From Streptosporangiaceae bacterium (lineage in GTDB: Bacteria; Actinomycetota; Actinomycetes; Streptosporangiales; Streptosporangiaceae), in assembly GCA_019239975.1 (NCBI GenBank), contig JAFAZE010000121.1:1-64000 (forward strand): a stretch of 64,000 bases of DNA, given 5' to 3'. This document shows positions 48,609 through 55,599 of the stretch, one piece after another. The notes under the pieces are model-generated. The model was given only the letters and a program-made list of their open reading frames with translations. It ran no database searches and was not told the origin of the DNA. Every line of letters starts with the position of its first letter. The first letter of the stretch is position 1. Both the position numbers and the translations under genes were made by a program.

Positions 48609-49826
48609 TCATGCTCCCTTCGCGACGCTGGCGGCCAGTTCGGCCGCGCGGCGCGCCGCGCCGTCCATCGTGTCCACCTGCTCCACCACGGGCAGCGCCG
48701 CCTCGTTCAGGATGCGCCTGCCCTCGGCCGCGTTGTTGCCGTCGAGCCGGACGACGATCGGGCGGTCGACCTGCTCGCCGCGCTCGTTCAGCATGCCGAT
48801 CGCGGACACGATGCCGTTGGCGACCGCGTCGCACGCGGTGATCCCGCCGAAGACGTTCACGAAGACCGACTTCACCGCCGGGTCCGAGAGCACGATCTCG
48901 AGGCCGTTCGCCATCACCTCGGCGGACGCGCCGCCGCCGATGTCGAGGAAGTTCGCCGGGCGGATCCCCCCGCCCGCGCCGGCCGCCCCCTTCACCTGCT
49001 CGCCGGCGTAGGCGACGACATCCAGCGTCGACATCACGAGGCCGGCGCCGTTGCCGATGATGCCGACCTCACCGTCCAGCTTCACGTAGTTGAGGTGCTT
49101 CTCCCTGGCGCGCGCCTCGATCGGGTCCGCGGCGCCCGGGTCGGCGAACCGCTCGTGCTCCTGCCGGAACGCGGCGTTGTCGTCGAGGGTGACCTTGCCG
49201 TCGACCGCGAGCACCTGCCCGTCCGGCGTCAGCACCATCGGGTTCACCTCGGCCAGCGTCGCGTCCTCGTCGGTGAACACCGCCCACAGCCGCTCCGCCA
49301 GCGTCGCCGCGGCCTCCGCCGCCCGCTCCGGGATCCGCCCCGCGGCGATGATCTCCGCCGCCTTCGCGTGATCGACGCCCGTCAGCGGCGACACGGGGAT
49401 GCGCGCGATCACCTCCGGGCTGGAGTGCGCGACCTCCTCGATCTCCACGCCGCCCTCGACGGAGCAGATCGCCGTGAAGGCGCGGTTCGCGCGGTCGAGC
49501 AGGAACGACAGGTAGTACTCCTCGGCGATGTCCGCGGCCTCGGTGACCAGCACGGTGTGGACCGTATGGCCCTTGATGTCCATGCCGAGAATTTTGCCCG
49601 CCTTCTCGAAGGCCTCATCGGGGCCGTTGGCGAGCTTCACGCCCCCGGCCTTGCCGCGACCGCCGGTCTTCACCTGCGCCTTGACGACGACCAGCGGTTT
49701 TCCTTCGGCGGCGAAGCCCGCGGCGATGCGGCGCGCCTCATCGGGCGTGCTCGCGACCTGGCCCTTTTGCACCGGAACGCCGTACTCGGCGAAAAGTTCC
49801 TTAGCCTGATACTCAAACAGGTCCAC
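48609..49826 (-). CDS. sucC: Succinyl-CoA synthetase beta subunit
   Basis: 405 residues with an N-terminal ATP-grasp domain: [35 protein letters not shown] and [11 protein letters not shown]. The C-terminal domain has [25 protein letters not shown] and [11 protein letters not shown], the family core. It pairs with SucD; the two genes are separated by one base. The icmB-type mutase subunit encoded upstream also yields succinyl-CoA-pathway intermediates. Confidence 0.97.
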   Translation of the reverse strand: MDLFEYQAKELFAEYGVPVQKGQVASTPDEARRIAAGFAAEGKPLVVVKAQVKTGGRGKAGGVKLANGPDEAFEKAGKILGMDIKGHTVHTVLVTEAADIAEEYYLSFLLDRANRAFTAICSVEGGVEIEEVAHSSPEVIARIPVSPLTGVDHAKAAEIIAAGRIPERAAEAAATLAERLWAVFTDEDATLAEVNPMVLTPDGQVLAVDGKVTLDDNAAFRQEHERFADPGAADPIEARAREKHLNYVKLDGEVGIIGNGAGLVMSTLDVVAYAGEQVKGAAGAGGGIRPANFLDIGGGASAEVMANGLEIVLSDPAVKSVFVNVFGGITACDAVANGIVSAIGMLNERGEQVDRPIVVRLDGNNAAEGRRILNEAALPVVEQVDTMDGAARRAAELAASVAKGA

Positions 49827-49960
49827 TGGGGGTCCGTTCTCGGTTCCGTCTGGTTGCAGCCGCGTAACGTACGGCGTTCGGTCTCCGGAACGAAGCCTAG
49901 CCTTTTCCAGGCGGTTTCCGCCGCCCGGGTCGCGGCGGCAGCCATGTGAGCCGTCTCTCA

Positions 49961-50023
49961 GTGCTGGGTCCCCGTGCTGGCTCTGAGTGCTGGCTCTGAG
50001 TGCTGGCTTTCAGTGCTGGCCGG
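49961..50023. repeat. 13-bp tandem repeats at the icmB stop codon
   Basis: Units of gtgctggctctga start at 49961, 49974, 49987 and 50000, with a fifth partial copy at 50013. The stop codon of the cobalamin-binding gene (50010-50012) lies in the fourth unit, and the array runs from there into the spacer before sucC. Confidence 0.85.
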
Positions 50024-50414
50024 CGACCTCGTGGCCGAGCTCGGCGTGTACCCAGCCGACGATTTCCGTGGTGGAGGCGCCGGGGGTGAAGATCCGGGCC
50101 ACGCCCATGCGGGAGAGCTCCGCGATGTCCTCCTCCGGGATGATGCCCCCGCCGAAGACGACGATGTCGGAGGCATCGCGCTCGTTGAGCAGCTCGATGA
50201 CCCGGGCGAACAGCGTCATGTGCGCGCCGGACAGGATCGACAGCCCGATCGCGTCCACGTCCTCCTGGATCGCGGCCGCGACGATCTGCTCCGGGGTCTG
50301 GTGCAGCCCGGTGTAGATGACCTCCACCCCGGCGTCGCGCAGCGCCCGCGCGACCACCTTCGCGCCCCGGTCGTGCCCGTCGAGCCCGGCCTTGGCAACG
50401 ATGACCCGGATCAT
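50010..50414 (-). CDS. icmB: Cobalamin-binding acyl-CoA mutase small subunit (IcmB-like)
   Basis: 134 residues, a stand-alone B12-binding domain: [20 protein letters not shown] carries the Asp-x-His-x-x-Gly base-off ligand, with SILSGAH and [11 protein letters not shown] lining the site. It matches the small subunit of isobutyryl-CoA mutase in length and pattern, and in S. coelicolor icmB also lies near pcrA and sucCD. The large subunit is not here. The MutB-type C-terminal domain of methylmalonyl-CoA mutase is closely similar, so that role is a second option. Confidence 0.82.
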   Translation of the reverse strand: MIRVIVAKAGLDGHDRGAKVVARALRDAGVEVIYTGLHQTPEQIVAAAIQEDVDAIGLSILSGAHMTLFARVIELLNERDASDIVVFGGGIIPEEDIAELSRMGVARIFTPGASTTEIVGWVHAELGHEVAGQH

Positions 50415-50473
50415 GCTCCAATCATGCCATGCACCCGACGGCGCTGACCGCAGGTGTCAGGCCGGGCCGGCGC

Positions 50474-50533
50474 GTCAGTAGACACAGCGTCAGTACACAC
50501 AGCGTCAGTACACACAGCGTCAGTAGACACAGG
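50474..50533. repeat. Four 15-bp repeats at the LCP gene stop codon
   Basis: gtcagtacacacagc-type units at 50474, 50489, 50504 and 50519. The LCP stop codon (50520-50522) falls in the last unit; the others carry the same stop triplet downstream. This is the same pattern as at pccB, icmB and the conservon GTPase. Confidence 0.88.
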
Positions 50534-52133
50534 GGACGCCATAAGGGGCGTTGTTGCTGACCGACACCGTGCCGCCTCCGCCACCGCTGCTGCCGCCGCC
50601 GGAAGCCGGGGACGAAGCGGACGGCGACGAGCCACCGGACGCGGACGGCGGCGGGGAGCTGGACGCCGACGAGGACCCCGCGAAGCTTGGCACGGTGGTG
50701 GCATCGGTGCCGAGCACGATCTCCACATGCCCTGCCGTGACGGAGGAGCTGGCGGCCGCGGTCACGCCGAAGGCGGAGGCGATCTTCGCCGCGTTCGCCG
50801 CGTTCGACGACCCGGCGCCGTACAGAACCTCGGTCGTGGAGTGCGAGGCCACGTTGCCCACCTGGCCCGCCCGGTAGCCGGCCGCGGCCAGTGCCCTGGA
50901 CACCCGGCCAGCCAGGCCCGCCGTGAGACCGCCGTTCAGCACGTCCACGGTCGTGGAGGACGGCGAAACGGCCGCGGCCTTCCTGTTGCGCGTGGCCTTG
51001 CCGCCGGTGCCCTTGCCGTCCGTGGCCTGGTTCGTCGCGGACGGGGGGTAGAAGGCCCGCTGCACGGCGCTCCTGATCGCGGCGGGGTCGATGAGGTTCA
51101 CGTCCTGACCGTCCACATGACCGCCGGTGGTGATGTAGGGCGCCGTCCGGAACGTGAGGTTCTTCCCGGTCAGGCCCCGCATCTCCGAGGCGAAGTCCAG
51201 CAGGTTCCAGCCGTCGTCGGTGATCACGTACTGCTTGGCGATCGACAGCAGCGACTCCAGCTGTGACAGATCCGACAGAACGTTCTGGTGCTGGAGTTTC
51301 CACATCACGTAGTCGATGACGGCCTGCTGACGGTGGGTGCGGTCGATGTCGCCCTGCGGGAGGTTGTCCCGTTCCCGCACGTACGCCAGCGCCTGCGCCG
51401 CCCATAGATGCTGGATGCCCGGTTTGAGATTCGCGCCGGAGTTGGCGTCGTGGAAGTTCCTGCCGCCCTCCCACGGCTTCACGCACGCCATGATGCCGCC
51501 GAAGGACTTCGCCAGCTCGTAGAACCCGGCCAGGTTCACCTCGGCGAAGTGGTCGATGTGGACACCCGTCAGCGCCTCGACCGTGGCCACGGCGGCGGCC
51601 TGCCCCGCCTCGTTGGCCTGGAAGTTGCGCTGGTTGTTGCCCATGCTGGAGTTGGCGGTCTGATTCATGCTCTGCGCCCAGGCGTCACCGTAAGCCTGGT
51701 CGACCTTGCCCTGGGACTGGCCGTCGTAGGTGTGCGGGAAGGTAACCCAGTCGTCACGCGGGATCGAGAACCCAACCGTCTTCTTGCCGCCCGCGAAGAT
51801 ATGGATGAGGATCAGCGTGTTCGTGGTCTCCCCGCCGACACCATTCCTGACGCCCTGGACGCTGCCGGCGTGCATCGCGGCCAGCAGGTCGGCGGGCAGG
51901 ACATTGCCGTTGTAGTCGCGGCGGCTCTCCAGGCCCATGACAAGGATGTTCTGCGGGCCGATCGATGGCCCGCTCACGATCGCGTGAGACCCGCCGATGC
52001 TGCTCACATCGCGGACGACAAAATAGGAAAAGCCGCTTATCACCATTACCAGCGCCGCGACGACGCAGCTCAGCGAGTATCCCGCCTTCCCCGCGATGCC
52101 GAGCGGCGCCATCCCGGTGTCAGGCTTGACCAT
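50520..52133 (-). CDS. LytR-CpsA-Psr family cell-wall ligase
   Basis: 537 residues. A short cytosolic start is followed by a membrane span (about 17-40), then the external LCP domain: LVMGLESRR, TNTLILIHI, FSIPRDDWV and the Arg-rich site QALAYVRERDNLPQGDIDR, HRQQAVI. A LytR_C domain (TTVDVLNGGLTAGLAGRV) and a Ser/Pro/Gly-rich tail follow. LCP proteins attach arabinogalactan or teichoic-type glycans to peptidoglycan outside the membrane. It is divergent from a DUF6542 gene, the common pairing in actinomycetes. The stop lies in a tandem repeat. Confidence 0.92.
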   Translation of the reverse strand: MVKPDTGMAPLGIAGKAGYSLSCVVAALVMVISGFSYFVVRDVSSIGGSHAIVSGPSIGPQNILVMGLESRRDYNGNVLPADLLAAMHAGSVQGVRNGVGGETTNTLILIHIFAGGKKTVGFSIPRDDWVTFPHTYDGQSQGKVDQAYGDAWAQSMNQTANSSMGNNQRNFQANEAGQAAAVATVEALTGVHIDHFAEVNLAGFYELAKSFGGIMACVKPWEGGRNFHDANSGANLKPGIQHLWAAQALAYVRERDNLPQGDIDRTHRQQAVIDYVMWKLQHQNVLSDLSQLESLLSIAKQYVITDDGWNLLDFASEMRGLTGKNLTFRTAPYITTGGHVDGQDVNLIDPAAIRSAVQRAFYPPSATNQATDGKGTGGKATRNRKAAAVSPSSTTVDVLNGGLTAGLAGRVSRALAAAGYRAGQVGNVASHSTTEVLYGAGSSNAANAAKIASAFGVTAAASSSVTAGHVEIVLGTDATTVPSFAGSSSASSSPPPSASGGSSPSASSPASGGGSSGGGGGTVSVSNNAPYGVPCVY

Positions 52134-52245
52134 CGGTTCCCTCCGGGCTGGCTCGTCACCATTGGCCCGAAGACTACCCGGTAGTTTTCCCGCCAGGAGC
52201 CCGTAACAGCTAACCTCACCCTAACGGCTAATCTCAGAGAGCAGG

Positions 52246-53064
52246 ATGACGAATCCACGAGGGCAGGACTCGTACCCCCGCGTGCCGTACGACGGCGCGC
52301 CAGGGGGATATCCCGGCGAGGCCGGGCGCGGCCGCGGGGAGCCGGCGCCGTATCCCCGCACGCCTGAGTACCAACCGGCGCCGCGCGGCCGGGAACCGGA
52401 CCCGCGCGACTGGGGCCCGCGTGACGGCGGCGGCCGCCCTCCCGGCGGGCGCGGCCCGGGCGGCTACGGGCGTGACGGCGGCGGCCGTGAGCCCCGCACC
52501 GGCGTGCGCGAGCCCGGGATGCGTGAGCCCGGTAGGCGTGAACCTGGTGTGCGCGAGCCCGGAAGGCGTGAACCCGGCGGGCGTGAACCCCGAATGCGCG
52601 ACCGCGGCGCACGGGATCCCGCCGCCGGGCGGCCGCCCGGCGGCGGGATGGTGCCGTGGTGGGGGACGCTCTCCGGGGGCCTCGGGGTCTGCATCGTCAT
52701 CGGCGCGGCGCTGCTCGGCGCACTGGGCACCGTGATCACCAATCATGACCCGGGCGTCGTACTCAGCCTCTTCCTCATCGCCGGAACCATCGTCGCCGCG
52801 CTCGCGGTCCAGGAACGGGGCGCCTACCTGATCATCCCGGTGCCGGCGCTGTCGTACGTGGCGGCCGCCGTCATGGCCGGGGCGATTCACGACCGCGCCA
52901 TCGACACGACCCACGCCCAGCTTCTCGTGAGCGCCGGACAGTGGATCGCCAGCGGCTTCCTCGCGATAACCGCGGCTACCATCCTGGCCACAGCGATCGC
53001 CGCCGCCCGCTGGTTCCTCGCGAGACGCTTACGTCGCGATTACAGCTTCTCCAGGGGGGCGTAG
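52246..53064 (+). CDS. DUF6542-type membrane protein with REPG repeats
   Basis: 272 residues. The first 130 are a disordered Pro/Arg/Gly region with at least six REPG-type repeats (REPGMREPGRREPGVREPG). The C-terminal 140 residues hold about four spans with FLIAGTIVAALAVQERGAYL and PVPALSYVAAAVMAGA, as in DUF6542. The basic tail probably lies at the inner membrane face. It is paired head to head with the LCP gene, which suggests a wall-assembly role. It overlaps the convergent pcrA end by 25 bases. Confidence 0.72.
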   Translation: MTNPRGQDSYPRVPYDGAPGGYPGEAGRGRGEPAPYPRTPEYQPAPRGREPDPRDWGPRDGGGRPPGGRGPGGYGRDGGGREPRTGVREPGMREPGRREPGVREPGRREPGGREPRMRDRGARDPAAGRPPGGGMVPWWGTLSGGLGVCIVIGAALLGALGTVITNHDPGVVLSLFLIAGTIVAALAVQERGAYLIIPVPALSYVAAAVMAGAIHDRAIDTTHAQLLVSAGQWIASGFLAITAATILATAIAAARWFLARRLRRDYSFSRGA

Positions 53065-55358
53065 CGGAGGACCAGGTGCTTGACGCCGTACTCGCCGCCG
53101 AAGTCGATCTTGGCTTCGGCCTGGTCGCCGTAGCCGTCGGTGGACACCACCGTGCCCAGGCCGAACTTGTCGTGGGTTACCTTGTCGCCGGGTGACAGCG
53201 AGGGCACGGCACGGTTGCCCGGCGACTTCGTGCCCGGCCGCTGGGCCACGCGTTCCATGGCGGATGCCGAGGCCGCGGCGGCGTGCGCCGCGTCGCGGCG
53301 CCACTCGATCAGGCTGGCCGGGATCTCGGCGAGGAACCGGGACGGGGTGTGGAACGCCGGCCGTCCCCACCAGTTCCGGGAAACCGCCCGGGTCAGGTAC
53401 AGCCGCTGCTCGGCCCTTGTGATGCCGACGTAAGCCAGACGCCGCTCCTCCTCCAGTTCCCTGGCGTTGGTCAGCGACCGCTGGTGCGGGAACACCTCCT
53501 CCTCCATCCCGGTCAGGAACACGACAGGGAACTCCAGGCCCTTGGCGGTGTGCAGCGTCATCAGCGTCACCATCCCGCCGTGATCGGCTCCCTCCGGGAT
53601 CTCGTCGGCGTCGGCGACCAGCGACACCTGCTCCAGGAACTCCGCCAGCGTCCCGTCCTCGCGGGAGCTGTCGAACTCGCGGGCCACCGATACGAGCTCC
53701 TGCAGGTTCTCCACCCGGCTCGCGTCCTGAAGGTCATTCGAGGTCTCCAGCGCCACCTGGTACCCGGTTCGGTCGAGCACCGCCTCGGCCAGCTCCGAAA
53801 CCGGGCCGCCGGCCGCCGCCTGCTCGCGCAGGTCACCGAGCAGGGCGTTGAACCCCGCGATCGCCGCCGCCGACCGGGGCGCCAGGCCGGGAACGTCGCC
53901 GGGGTCGCGCAGCGCCTCGGCGAACGTGATCCGCTCCCGCTGCGCGTAGGCGGCCACGTACTCCCCGGCGCGGTCGCCGATGCCGCGCTTCGGCACGTTC
54001 AGCACCCGGCGCAGCGACACCTCGTCGGCCGGGTTGGCGATCAGCCGCAGGTACGCGAGCAGGTCGCGGACCTCGCGCCGCTCGTAGAACCGGACACCGC
54101 CGACCACCCGGTAGGGCAGCCCCACCCTGATGAAAATTTCCTCGAAGACACGCGACTGCGCGTTGGTCCGGTAAAACACGGCCACCTGACCGGGGGCCGC
54201 CTCTCCCGCGTCCGCCAGCCGGTCCACCTCCTCCGCGACGAACGCGGCCTCGTCATGCTCGCTGTCGGCGACGTAGCCCACGATCGGCGGCCCGGCGCCC
54301 TGGTCCGACCACAGGTTCTTCGGCTTCCGGCCCGAGTTGCGGGACACCACCGCGTTCGCGGCGGCCAGGATGTTCTGCGTGGAACGGTAGTTCTGCTCGA
54401 GCAGGATCACGGTCGCGTCCGGGAAGTCCTGCTCGAACTCGATGATGTTCCTGATCGTGGCGCCGCGGAACGCGTAGATCGACTGGTCGGCGTCACCGAC
54501 GACGGCCAATTCTGCGGGGGGTTCCGGGGGGTCGTCCCCCCGGGCTGGCAGGCGTGCCGCGGGAACGGAGCCGGAGTCCGGGGAGTGACCACCGTCCGTT
54601 TGGCTGAACAGGGAGGCCCGGGGGGAGCCGCCGGAGACAAGCTCCCTGACCAAGGTGTACTGGGCGTGGTTGGTGTCCTGGTCCTCATCAACGAGCACAT
54701 GCCTGAAACGGCGCCGGTACGCCCCGGCGACCTCGGGAAACGCCTGCAGCAGGTTGACCGTCACCATGATCAGGTCGTCGAAGTCCATCGCCCCGGCGGC
54801 GGCCAGGCGCCGCTGGTATTCGGCATACGCCTCCGCGAGTGCCTTCTCACGCGCCGTCTGCGCCCGGGAGAAGAACGACTCGTAGTCGATGAGCTCGTTC
54901 TTCAGGCTGGAAACCTGCGCGGCCATCGCCTTCGGCGGGAACTGCCTGGGGTCCAGCTCGAGCTCGCGGCAGACCAGCGCCATCAGCCGCTGCGAATCTC
55001 CCTGGTCGTATATCGAGAAATTCGGCGGGTAGCCAAACCGCTTCGCCTCCCGGCGCAGGATGCGGACGCACGCCGAATGGAATGTCATCACCCACATCGC
55101 CCGCGCCCGCCGGCCGACCAGTGCGGCGACACGGGCGGCCATCTCGCCGGCCGCCTTGTTGGTGAACGTGATCGCGAGGATCTCCCCCGGCGCCACATCC
55201 CGTTCCGCGAGCAGGTAGGCGATTCGGTGCGTCAGCACCCGGGTCTTGCCCGACCCCGCGCCGGCCACGATGAGCAGCGGGCCACCTTCATGCACGACGG
55301 CGGCACGCTGCTGCGGGTTGAGGCCGTCGAGGAGGGCGTCTGTCGCGGTTTCGGTCAC
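53040..55358 (-). CDS. pcrA: ATP-dependent DNA helicase PcrA (UvrD family)
   Basis: 772 residues from GTG 55358. The 3'-5' helicase acts in repair and replication restart. Motifs in order: LNPQQRAAVVHEGGPL (Q motif), GAGSGKTRVL (I), ITFTNKAAGEM (Ia), HVLVDEDQDTN (II), VGDADQSIYAFRGA (III), LEQNYRSTQNI (IV), VTLMTLHTAKGLEF (V) and YVGITRAEQRLYL (VI), plus the C-terminal Tudor-like DKVTHDKFGLGTVV. Motif II reads DEDQD where the family has DEYQD. About 35 extra residues with a G6/C6 hairpin separate motifs II and III. Confidence 0.96.
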   Translation of the reverse strand: MTETATDALLDGLNPQQRAAVVHEGGPLLIVAGAGSGKTRVLTHRIAYLLAERDVAPGEILAITFTNKAAGEMAARVAALVGRRARAMWVMTFHSACVRILRREAKRFGYPPNFSIYDQGDSQRLMALVCRELELDPRQFPPKAMAAQVSSLKNELIDYESFFSRAQTAREKALAEAYAEYQRRLAAAGAMDFDDLIMVTVNLLQAFPEVAGAYRRRFRHVLVDEDQDTNHAQYTLVRELVSGGSPRASLFSQTDGGHSPDSGSVPAARLPARGDDPPEPPAELAVVGDADQSIYAFRGATIRNIIEFEQDFPDATVILLEQNYRSTQNILAAANAVVSRNSGRKPKNLWSDQGAGPPIVGYVADSEHDEAAFVAEEVDRLADAGEAAPGQVAVFYRTNAQSRVFEEIFIRVGLPYRVVGGVRFYERREVRDLLAYLRLIANPADEVSLRRVLNVPKRGIGDRAGEYVAAYAQRERITFAEALRDPGDVPGLAPRSAAAIAGFNALLGDLREQAAAGGPVSELAEAVLDRTGYQVALETSNDLQDASRVENLQELVSVAREFDSSREDGTLAEFLEQVSLVADADEIPEGADHGGMVTLMTLHTAKGLEFPVVFLTGMEEEVFPHQRSLTNARELEEERRLAYVGITRAEQRLYLTRAVSRNWWGRPAFHTPSRFLAEIPASLIEWRRDAAHAAAASASAMERVAQRPGTKSPGNRAVPSLSPGDKVTHDKFGLGTVVSTDGYGDQAEAKIDFGGEYGVKHLVLRYAPLEKL
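54517..54543. repeat. G6/C6 hairpin inside pcrA
   Basis: A G6 run at 54515-54520, then perfect arms ccgggggg (54524-54531) and ccccccgg (54536-54543) around a 4-base loop. It encodes RGDDPPEPP on the minus strand. The order G6, short spacer, G6, loop, C6 is the same as the ligA element at 30201-30228. Confidence 0.8.
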
Positions 55359-55599
55359 CGTACCTAGCGTAGGCGGTGACGCCGACAAAACAGGCGTGCC
55401 GCGCTCGCGCCGCTCACATCCGGGCCTTCCGGTCCCCGATTCGGCGCACACCGCGTAAGCGTAGGGCCACACGCTTGGCATATGTACCAGTATGGCCGCG
55501 ATGCTGCCCTTTTCCGGGGTATCCTGGCCGCCCAGACTGACCTACGCAACGCTGCCGGCATCACCAGCTTGCGATCACCCTAACCCGCAGGGGGGTTCC

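Noticed and set aside
50474-50533. Possible CRISPR array
   Set aside because: Units are 15 bp, contiguous and without spacers; no cas genes nearby.
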